Assembly: GCA_964590005.1 (NCBI GenBank)
Contig: CAZPVJ010000053.1
Location: 1-21,265, forward strand
Length of the DNA: 21,265 nucleotides
Direction of reading: 5' to 3'
DNA from: CALJFL01 sp964590005
Lineage (GTDB): Bacteria; Pseudomonadota; Gammaproteobacteria; Pseudomonadales; Halieaceae
Under the pieces are notes generated by a model that saw nothing but the letters and a program-made list of their open reading frames with translations, was not told the origin of the DNA and did no database searches. The translations under genes were made by a program, and so were the position numbers. How positions within the stretch are numbered: the first letter of the stretch is position 1; each line of letters begins with the position of its first letter. Positions 16,453 through 21,265 of this stretch are shown one piece after another.

Positions 16453-17658
16453 ATGACAGCGGGCAATATACCCCGGGTCGCCATAGTCGGTGCGGCAGCT
16501 ACCCCCGTGGGTCGACTCGCGCCTCGCTACGGCGCGATGCCCGACAGACTGGAGCACGATATTCTCTCTGAGGTAGCCGCGGATGCGATGGCTGATGCCG
16601 GAGTTGGCCCAGCCGATATAGATGCCGCCATTTTTACCCAGAACCCTCCCACCACCCGACAGCTTGGTTTCGGTACCTTTATGACAGCTCAGCTGGGTCT
16701 AAAGTGTTGTGGACTGGTTTCTGAGGTAGGCCAGCTGGGCCTTACCGGCGGCCTGGCTTTTGATCAGGCGGCAGCTCAGGTGCAACTGGGGCAGGCCGAT
16801 TATGCCCTGGCTCTGGGTGTGGTTCGGCAAAGCCTTGGTGATATGAATGTTGCGTTGGATTTCGGCATCAGGGCTGTAGGTGACGTCAATTTTCAGGCCC
16901 CATTCGCTATTCCGCCCATTGGTTGGTATGCGCTGGATTGCGCTCGCTATATGCACGAGCACGGTGCTACTCGTGCTGATATCGCCGCCGTAGCGGTAAA
17001 AAGCCGGCGCCATGCGCAATTGAACGAACTTGCCCAGTTTCGCAGGCCTCTCAGCATTGAGGAGGTGTTGGCACAAAGGCCGATCGTCGAGCCACTGGGC
17101 TTGTTGGAAGTGCCCGCGCGCGCTGATGGTGCGATCTGTCTTGTTGTCTGTAGTGAGGAGGCCGCTAAAGAGTCCGGCAGACCCTATGTGACCGTGTCGG
17201 GTCGCGGTTTCTATCACGAGGGTTATCACCAGATTGGGGATCACCCCCACAGCATGACAAGCTTTCCTTCAGCGCGGCAGGCGGTGAACAGTGCATTGGA
17301 CGAGGCAGGAGTTGTGCTGACTGATGTGGATTTAGCCGAACTTTACGCTCCCTGTACCATTACCGAGGTGCTGGTAACAGAAGCCATTGGTCTGTTCGAC
17401 GCCGGAGAGGGTTGCAAGGGCCTTTTGGCGGGAGAGACTAGCCTGGGTGGACGGATTCCGGTTAATACTTCCGGCGGATGTCTGTCACGGGGGCACCCCC
17501 CACAGCTAACCGGTCTTTATGGCTTGCTGGAGTTGCGTGAGCAGTTATTGGGCAGGGCGGGGGAGCGCCAGGTCGCCGGAGCCGGTATTGGCCTGCATAC
17601 CTGCGAACTGGGGAACTACAACGCCACCCTTGCTCACGTTTTGGAGGCAGCCCAATGA
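16453..17658 (+). CDS. Thiolase-like (SCP2/Ltp-type) protein without canonical nucleophile
   Basis: A 401-aa thiolase-superfamily protein. The N-terminal RVAIVGAAATPVGR and the C-terminal VNTSGGCLSRGHPPQLTG, which retains the catalytic GHP histidine, identify the SCP-x/lipid-transfer thiolase group. At the position of the nucleophilic CASG cysteine it reads VSEVGQLGLTGG (about residues 87-98), so ordinary Claisen thiolysis is unlikely. A Cys remains in the C-terminal HTCELGN segment. Relatives of this kind pair with a DUF35 protein and can act as retro-aldolases (Ltp2 in steroid side-chain cleavage) or as non-catalytic partners. LAELYAPCTITE contains the conserved Tyr region. The next gene, a DUF35 protein, starts within its stop codon (ATGA), which supports a complex. 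Confidence 0.85.
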   Translation: MTAGNIPRVAIVGAAATPVGRLAPRYGAMPDRLEHDILSEVAADAMADAGVGPADIDAAIFTQNPPTTRQLGFGTFMTAQLGLKCCGLVSEVGQLGLTGGLAFDQAAAQVQLGQADYALALGVVRQSLGDMNVALDFGIRAVGDVNFQAPFAIPPIGWYALDCARYMHEHGATRADIAAVAVKSRRHAQLNELAQFRRPLSIEEVLAQRPIVEPLGLLEVPARADGAICLVVCSEEAAKESGRPYVTVSGRGFYHEGYHQIGDHPHSMTSFPSARQAVNSALDEAGVVLTDVDLAELYAPCTITEVLVTEAIGLFDAGEGCKGLLAGETSLGGRIPVNTSGGCLSRGHPPQLTGLYGLLELREQLLGRAGERQVAGAGIGLHTCELGNYNATLAHVLEAAQ

Positions 17659-18086
17659 CCCTGCCCGTGGTGGAGCTGGGCCTTAACCGCCCGCTGGATA
17701 TCGAGATAACAGAGGTCACCCAGCCGTTCTGGGAAAGCCTGAGCGAAGGTCTATTCAGGGTTGCGCAGTGCCCGGGCTGTGAGCGTTTGAGCTTTCCACC
17801 CCGGGCAATCTGTCCGGCTTGCCACTGCCGCGAGCACCGATGGGTGTCGGTATCGGGGCGCGGCACCCTGTATTCCATCACCAAGGTGCACAGCAGTCCC
17901 GCCATCTACGGCATACTCAGCCCCATGAGGGTGGCCATTATTGATCTTGAAGAAGGGCTACGCATTGTCACGCGAATGCTCCCGGATGGTCGGGAACCTG
18001 AGCTGGATAGCCCTGTTCAACTGGTAATCACCCATCACCCGGATGGGTTTCATTACGCAGCGAAGTCTCTAGACGCTGTAGGCTAA
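17655..18086 (+). CDS. DUF35 zinc-ribbon / OB-fold acyl-CoA-binding partner
   Basis: A 143-aa protein of the DUF35 family: an N-terminal helix with PFWESLSEG, a rubredoxin-like zinc ribbon with four cysteines (C39, C42, C53, C56), then an OB-fold (about 65-140). Such proteins form obligate complexes with thiolase-like enzymes, and the OB-fold helps hold the acyl-CoA. Stop-start overlap ATGA with the preceding thiolase-like gene makes co-translation and 1:1 assembly likely. It appears to be the last gene of the operon; a hairpin follows 16 bp after the stop. Confidence 0.92.
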   Translation: MTLPVVELGLNRPLDIEITEVTQPFWESLSEGLFRVAQCPGCERLSFPPRAICPACHCREHRWVSVSGRGTLYSITKVHSSPAIYGILSPMRVAIIDLEEGLRIVTRMLPDGREPELDSPVQLVITHHPDGFHYAAKSLDAVG

Positions 18087-18446
18087 TAGATGTCCGGGTC
18101 CTTAGCGGCGATGACATCGCCGTTAAGGTGTTTCGCTTGGTGCAGTATCGCCAGATATCATGACGATTCTGCGACTGCTCGACCACTGTGCGCCACGTTC
18201 ATCACGATGGACAGCAGGAGGGCCAACGTTACATTAGTATTTAACATCATCACCCTATCCAAGGTGAAGATAGCTGGACCATACAGTAGCATTGATCGTG
18301 GTTTATGCTTCTTGAGGCGTTGGTTGCGCCTGCCGCTCTGCTTAATCTAAATAATATTGGCGGCAATCTCAAAAGAGATGATTTTTGCCTCGTTGTAACG
18401 TGTCACGGGTGTGTGAGTTGAGCAAAATATCAGGCGGAGCGAAACA
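18087..18446. other. 360-bp stretch without a convincing gene
   Basis: Apart from the hairpin near its left end I see no supported gene here. An open frame at 18090-18350 (86 codons) has no ribosome site, no recognisable domain and an odd residue composition. A weak stem ATCTC/GAGAT (18366-18379) followed by five T lies near the right end. GGAG at about 18434-18438 serves the next gene. The promoter of that gene must lie here but could not be pinpointed. Base composition becomes more AT-rich from about 18200 on. Confidence 0.5.
18102..18126 (+). terminator. Strong hairpin after the thiolase/DUF35 operon
   Basis: Eleven base pairs (one G-U) surround a three-base loop: the left arm is 18102-18112, the loop GAC 18113-18115 and the right arm 18116-18126. 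The stem is stable, but no T-run follows, so intrinsic termination is uncertain. It could protect the mRNA 3' end or stop transcription together with Rho. It lies 16 bp after the DUF35 stop. Confidence 0.45.
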
Positions 18447-19028
18447 ATGAGCGACTTCTACAAAGCGGCAAGCCGTGATCTGCAGGATCAATTCAACTCT
18501 AGACAATTGGCCGATCGCTTGGAGGGTATGATTGTTCACGAGGAAATTACTGAGCAGGATCGAGACTTTATAGAAACGCGCGATATGATATTTATCAGTA
18601 CTGTCGACGAATTCGGGAACCCGACGGTTTCATATAAAGGTGGAGATGCGGGCTTCATTCGAGTTGTAGACAGCAAAACACTGGCCTTCCCTGGCTACGA
18701 TGGGAATGGCATGTTTCTCACAGCCGGAAACATCGCAGCCAGCTCCAAGGTCGGGATTTTATTTATAGATTTAGAGAATCCTATGCGTCTGCGATTACAT
18801 GGCAGCGCCACCGTGGACCCGGGTGATCCATTGCTAAGCGACTACAACGAAGCGCTGTACGTGATTCGTGTGACCGTCGACAATCTGTTTATAAACTGCC
18901 CGAGATACATTCATCGGTATCAAAAACTGGCCACATCGGAATATGTTCCTCAAACGGGATGCCCAACTCCTGTTCCGGAGTGGAAATCTATAGAACCTCT
19001 CAGGGAGGTATTGCCGGAGAATTTGTAG
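18447..19028 (+). CDS. PPOX-class (pyridoxamine 5'-phosphate oxidase-like) flavin-binding protein
   Basis: A 193-aa protein with a split-barrel FMN/F420-type fold. The recognisable segments are the entry strand DMIFISTVDEFGNPTVSYKGG (split, about 47-67), GNGMFLTAGNIAASSKVGILFID (about 87-109), and RLRLHGSATV followed by the C-terminal NCPRYIHRYQ typical of this family. Family members bind FMN, haem or related cofactors and often reduce small molecules; PdxH function is unlikely because the PLP-specific C terminus is missing. The start ATG follows GGAG by eight bases. The next gene begins 25 bp downstream, so the two are probably co-transcribed. Confidence 0.85.
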   Translation: MSDFYKAASRDLQDQFNSRQLADRLEGMIVHEEITEQDRDFIETRDMIFISTVDEFGNPTVSYKGGDAGFIRVVDSKTLAFPGYDGNGMFLTAGNIAASSKVGILFIDLENPMRLRLHGSATVDPGDPLLSDYNEALYVIRVTVDNLFINCPRYIHRYQKLATSEYVPQTGCPTPVPEWKSIEPLREVLPENL

Positions 19029-19053
19029 TATCACGTTCTGCTTTCGGAGGGAT

Positions 19054-20013
19054 ATGAAACTGAATAGACTGTGCGCTCTTCTGCTATTGTTCGTTACCAC
19101 GATATCAGGCGCTCAAATTCAAACGACTACTTGGCAGGAGCGTAGTAATGTAACGCGCTCAACGCTATCTCGTATGGATAAGCTGATCAATTCTGATGAT
19201 AGTAGGACGGCCTACGATCAATACATGGCCATGTTTCATCCAGCTATAAAGGCCTGGGGGCTGTATGAAAATCAAGGCGCAGACTTGGAGCATATCAAGC
19301 AGCATTACTTGCCTGTTTTCTTTGAATTGGAAGGTGGTGTGCTGGTTAGTGATCAGGTCATCGTTGCGGGCCCAATGGCGGCGCAGCGTTATCATTCGAT
19401 GATGTTACTTAATGGCACCTTTGACGGTGTAGAGGCCAAGAACAAACCCGTAGTGATAAGAGGGCAAACGTTTTTTCAGATCGACGAAAATGGTTTGATT
19501 ACCGAGCGCTGGTCCAATCACGACCATGCCTATCGTATGGGCCAATTGCTGGGCGAGCAGGGGAGAAAGCAAGGCGCCGCAATGGCAATGGCCCTGAACG
19601 GGCCTGGAATTACAGAAAAACAGGGTATCGAGACGATGCACGCTTTGGTACGTGCCTTCAATCAAGCAGAAGCACCGGGCCGACGAGCGCAAGAGACGGA
19701 AAGTCTGTTATCTCGGGCTATAAAGCTTCACGGTATTGGTGTTGGAACCAAAGATGCAAGACAGACAGCTGCTTTTTTGGAGGAACTCTGGACTGCCTTT
19801 CCCGACCTCATATTGAGCATTGGTCCTGCGATAAGCGGTTGGTCTTTCGTAGCCATTGACTGGCGACTGACTGGTTCTCAGCGGCAGAGTTTTCGTGGTC
19901 AGTTTAAGCCTGATTCGCCTGTATGTTTTCAAGGCCAGTTAATAGCACATCTTACGTCTGCTCAAAAATTTGACGAGGTATGGGTCGACGTAAAGGAGCA
20001 GTGTCAGGGCTAG
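19054..20013 (+). CDS. Exported protein with tandem NTF2/SnoaL-like domains
   Basis: A 319-aa protein with a Sec signal peptide (MKLNRLCALLLLFVTTISGA, cleavage near residue 20). It appears to hold two SnoaL-like cone domains. The first is about residues 35-155 (FHPAIKAWG, VLVSDQVIVAGPMAAQRYHS, FQIDENGLITERW). The second is about 185-315 (LWTAFPDLILSIGPAISGWSFVAIDWRLTGSQ, FRGQF, KFDEVWVDV). SnoaL-like proteins act as ester cyclases, hydrolases or ligand binders, and no reaction can be named. GGAGG four bases before the ATG is a strong ribosome site. It sits 25 bp behind the flavin-binding gene. The stop is only 7 bp from the left end of an IS remnant, so the native 3' flank, and possibly the terminator, has been replaced. 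Confidence 0.8.
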   Translation: MKLNRLCALLLLFVTTISGAQIQTTTWQERSNVTRSTLSRMDKLINSDDSRTAYDQYMAMFHPAIKAWGLYENQGADLEHIKQHYLPVFFELEGGVLVSDQVIVAGPMAAQRYHSMMLLNGTFDGVEAKNKPVVIRGQTFFQIDENGLITERWSNHDHAYRMGQLLGEQGRKQGAAMAMALNGPGITEKQGIETMHALVRAFNQAEAPGRRAQETESLLSRAIKLHGIGVGTKDARQTAAFLEELWTAFPDLILSIGPAISGWSFVAIDWRLTGSQRQSFRGQFKPDSPVCFQGQLIAHLTSAQKFDEVWVDVKEQCQG

Positions 20014-20021
20014 GTAAATTA

Positions 20022-20038
20022 GGGTACTGCCAACTTAA
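20022..20038 (+). repeat. Left terminal inverted repeat of IS6 remnant
   Basis: GGGTACTGCCAACTTAA; its inverse matches the right end in 14 of 17 positions. It lies about 27 bp before the transposase start codon, the normal distance in IS6 elements. Confidence 0.7.
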
Positions 20039-20064
20039 TTGCTCGAATTCTGTAGAATCGGTGA

Positions 20065-20226
20065 ATGAATACATATAAGCGCCACAGATTACCACCCACA
20101 TCATCTCCTACGCAGTCTGGCTCTACTACCGCTTCAATCTCAGTCACAGAGATATTGAAGATCTGCTAGCCGAGCGTGGCATCACCGTCAGCCGCGAAGA
20201 TTTCTGGGTGCCCATGCTGCGGTTAG
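20065..20226 (+). pseudogene. IS6-family transposase N-terminal fragment, frameshifted
   Basis: From ATG 20065 the first frame reads MNTYKRHRLPP. After a single-base loss near 20097 the second frame continues HIISYAVWLYYRFNLSHRD and then IEDLLAERGITVSRE. This is the well-known conserved N terminus of IS6/IS26 transposases (zinc-ribbon/HTH region with the AVWLYYRF and DLLAERGI motifs). Homology stops at about 20206, and the DDE catalytic core is absent. In the original frame a stop appears after 34 codons. It is dead both by the frameshift and by the internal deletion. Bases 20291-20326 (SAFADWGMAVA-stop in one frame) might be a scrap of the C terminus, but this is weak. Confidence 0.85.
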
Positions 20227-20356
20227 TAATTTATTCAATCTTGGTAGGCATCTAGTTGGCGCACAACATTATCGGAATCTCAGGGTCAGTGCGTTTGCAG
20301 ATTGGGGAATGGCGGTTGCTTGAGATCTGGCGTTACATTTAGCTGGCTTCAGAAAG

Positions 20357-20373
20357 TTAGCTTGTCAGTACCC
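20357..20373 (+). repeat. Right terminal inverted repeat of IS6 remnant
   Basis: TTAGCTTGTCAGTACCC, inverse partner of 20022-20038 with three mismatches. Confidence 0.7.
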
Positions 20374-20402
20374 TTGAAATCCATCATGCCTATTCAACAC
20401 TA

Positions 20403-20433
20403 TTGAAAATAATGTATATGATAGTAATATACA
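20403..20433 (+). promoter_or_regulatory. brnTA promoter with palindromic operator
   Basis: A -35 TTGAAA (20403-20408) and -10 TAATAT (20425-20430) are separated by 16 bp. A perfect 7-7-7 palindrome, TGTATAT (20413-20419) and ATATACA (20427-20433) around 7 bp, covers the spacer and the -10 box. This is where a ribbon-helix-helix antitoxin would bind and shut off its own operon. The predicted transcription start falls at about 20437, the A of the brnT ATG. Confidence 0.65.
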
Positions 20434-20436
20434 AAA

Positions 20437-20736
20437 ATGATAGACGTAAGTAAGATAACTGGCTTTGACTGGGACTCTGGGAATGCTCGAAAGAGTACAG
20501 ATAAACATGATGTCAGCCAGTTTGAAGCGGAGCAGCTATTTTTCAATGCCCCGCTGTTGTTGTCACCAGACCCCAGGCATAGCCAGAGTGAAACCAGAAT
20601 TCATGGGCTGGGAAAGACGGATGCTGGAAGACGGTTGCACGTCACGTTTACCCTTAGAGGAGAAGGTACCTTGATCCGGGTAATCTCAGCCAGAGATATG
20701 CATCGGAAGGAGAGGGCGGTATATGAGCAAAGGTAA
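20437..20736 (+). CDS. brnT: BrnT-family toxin (RelE-like ribonuclease fold)
   Basis: A 99-aa toxin of a type II toxin-antitoxin pair. The family pattern is clear: GFDWDSGNARKSTDKHDVS (about 9-27), EAEQLFFN.PLLL (about 30-42), then LGKTDAGRRLHVTFTLR and VISARDMHRKERAVYE at the end. BrnT proteins cut mRNA and arrest growth until neutralised by BrnA. The length is normal and the frame intact. There is no ribosome site between the operator palindrome and the ATG (only three bases), so the message may be leaderless. No good alternative start lies downstream before the conserved FDWD segment. It overlaps brnA by 14 bp, toxin first, as is typical. Confidence 0.93.
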   Translation: MIDVSKITGFDWDSGNARKSTDKHDVSQFEAEQLFFNAPLLLSPDPRHSQSETRIHGLGKTDAGRRLHVTFTLRGEGTLIRVISARDMHRKERAVYEQR

Positions 20737-21004
20737 AAAAGGTAAGAGAGCGCCAAAGTTTGCTTCCGAGCAGGAAGAACGAGAGTTTTGGGAAGCAAAT
20801 GACTCGAGTGATTACGTTGATTGGGGCGGAGCTAAAGTCGCTTCCCTGCCGAATTTAAAACCCTCCACTAAGACAATCTCATTGAGATTGCCGGAGGGCT
20901 TGCTGGACAGCATCAAAATTGAGGCTAACAAGCGAGACATGCCGTATCAGTCTTTAATCAAAGCCTGGTTGGCGGAAGATGTTAAGGAAAGCCGACAGAG
21001 ATAG
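20723..21004 (+). CDS. brnA: BrnA-family antitoxin (CopG-like ribbon-helix-helix)
   Basis: A 93-aa antitoxin. The N-terminal part is basic and then acidic (MSKGKKGKRAPKF, EREFWEANDSSDYVDW) and would wrap the toxin. The C-terminal part KTISLRLPEGLLDSIKIEAN..DMPYQSLIKAWLAEDV (about 49-88) is a ribbon-helix-helix DNA-binding domain. The start ATG lies inside the end of brnT with GGAGAGG about eight bases upstream, much stronger than anything in front of the toxin gene. This favours excess antitoxin. It likely represses the promoter through the palindrome at 20413-20433. Confidence 0.92.
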   Translation: MSKGKKGKRAPKFASEQEEREFWEANDSSDYVDWGGAKVASLPNLKPSTKTISLRLPEGLLDSIKIEANKRDMPYQSLIKAWLAEDVKESRQR

Positions 21005-21114
21005 ACCGGCTATGTTCCAGTCATTAGATCATCTGATCCGCCGACTATGCGTCACCGATCGTACCCATAAAATAGGCAGGTGCAGCCTCTATAACTTCAT
21101 GAATCTATAGGAAT

Positions 21115-21159
21115 TGGCCCGCCTGGCAGAATTCGAATCTGCGACCTGCCGCTTAGGAG
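21115..21159 (-). other. tRNA-Arg(CCU) 3' half, probable att site
   Basis: Read on the minus strand, this is the anticodon loop CTCCTAA (anticodon CCU at 21155-21157), the variable loop and a perfect T-arm (GCAGA-TTCGAAT-TCTGC). The 3' acceptor strand CAGGCGG, discriminator G and encoded CCA follow. On the 5' side the bases do not pair with the anticodon stem, and no D-arm or 5' acceptor strand is found. It is therefore a 3' half only. Tyrosine integrases commonly leave exactly this piece as the distal attachment site of an island or prophage. Confidence 0.75.
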
Positions 21160-21178
21160 TTGGAGTGACGAGGCAGGT
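21144..21178 (+). terminator. Inverted repeat with T-run beside the tRNA fragment
   Basis: ACCTGCC (21144-21150) and GGCAGGT (21172-21178) could form a 7-bp stem with a 21-nt loop, followed by TTT. The left arm lies inside the tRNA fragment. It could stop transcription coming from brnTA, or be an integrase arm or core site. The large loop makes termination doubtful. Confidence 0.25.
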
Positions 21179-21183
21179 TTTCG

Positions 21184-21265
21184 CTATAACGCGATGAAAA
21201 ATAAAGCGTTTTTCCAAGCTTCACTTGCCGGACCGCACCAACCGAGACTATCCCGAACTGGCTGG
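21184..21265 (-). other. Open frame running off the right edge, unrecognised
   Basis: On the minus strand about 26 codons end ..SEAWKNALFFIAL-stop. It enters from outside the window and stops 25 bp before the tRNA fragment. It could be the C terminus of a gene adjacent to the attachment site, but nothing identifies it. A plus-strand frame from ATG 21193 is also open to the edge. Confidence 0.2.

Larger units (their letters stand above)
20021..20374 (+). mobile_element. Internally deleted IS6-family element (354 bp)
   Basis: The ends are an imperfect terminal inverted repeat: the left end is 20022-20038, GGGTACTGCCAACTTAA, and the right end is 20357-20373, TTAGCTTGTCAGTACCC. They match 14 of 17 positions when one is inverted, with one further pair outside. 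Directly inside the left end starts a transposase fragment of the IS6/IS26 family. The full element would be about 800 bp, so its middle is lost. No exact 8-bp target duplication is seen (left flank GGTAAATT, right flank TGAAATCC), which suggests age or recombination. It cannot move by itself but could be mobilised in trans. Confidence 0.75.

Noticed and set aside
18090..18350. 86-codon open frame after the DUF35 gene
   Set aside because: No ribosome site, no recognisable domain, starts 3 bp after the previous stop by chance and contains the hairpin at 18102-18126; composition is not protein-like.
20291..20326. Possible C-terminal scrap of IS6 transposase (SAFADWGMAVA-stop)
   Set aside because: Resemblance to a transposase end is only a few residues; kept as a remark, not as a feature.
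13862..20407. Identical 13-mer CAACACTATTGAA at 13862-13874 and 20395-20407, before acuI and brnT
   Set aside because: In 21 kb several 13-bp matches are expected by chance; the contexts differ and no common regulator is implied.
21115..21190. Complete tRNA gene on the minus strand
   Set aside because: Only the anticodon loop, T-arm and 3' acceptor strand are present; the 5' anticodon stem does not pair and there is no D-arm or 5' acceptor strand.
1..21265. CRISPR array, riboswitch or rRNA
   Set aside because: No regularly spaced repeats, no conserved riboswitch core and no rRNA-like segment were seen.

Overview
The window reads as chromosomal accessory DNA from an aerobic, Gram-negative, probably marine gammaproteobacterium. 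The evidence is a TonB-dependent receptor of the 'EVIVTAQKR' type, Tat and Sec export signals, moderately GC-rich coding, and many lipid- and alcohol-catabolic enzymes of the kind common in Spongiibacteraceae/Halieaceae-like bacteria. The lineage is an inference from gene style only.

Left part (1-7707, all minus strand). In the direction of transcription: an NTF2-like exported protein, a TonB-dependent receptor, a strong intrinsic terminator, then a run of a GPH-family symporter, a DUF2817 zinc-peptidase-like protein, a threonine-dehydratase-like PLP lyase, a branch-1 nitrilase and the first 55 codons of an exported cytochrome c whose start overlaps the nitrilase stop. This looks like an uptake-and-catabolism unit that ends in an ammonia-releasing step, but the substrate cannot be read from the sequence.

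Middle part (7708-18086). A plus-strand, Tat-exported, probably bicovalent FAD oxidoreductase converges on a minus-strand pair, GMC alcohol dehydrogenase and aldehyde dehydrogenase (ATGA overlap). An AraC regulator is divergent from that pair. It is followed by a plus-strand run of an AcuI-type enoyl(acrylyl)-CoA reductase, an AMP-forming acyl-CoA synthetase, a thiolase-like protein lacking the usual nucleophilic Cys, and a DUF35 zinc-ribbon/OB partner. Together they outline a route alcohol -> aldehyde -> acid -> acyl-CoA -> reduction and C-C cleavage. A 14-bp near-identical motif in the two divergent promoter regions hints that the AraC protein could control both.

Right part (18087-21265). 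After about 360 non-coding bases come a PPOX-class flavin-binding protein and an exported protein with two NTF2-like domains. Then there are marks of mobile DNA: a 354-bp internally deleted, frameshifted IS6-family element with recognisable terminal inverted repeats, a complete BrnT/BrnA toxin-antitoxin operon with a palindromic operator at its promoter, and a 3' half of tRNA-Arg(CCU) without its 5' half, as left at an integration (att) site. The last 3 kb is therefore probably the edge of a genomic island.
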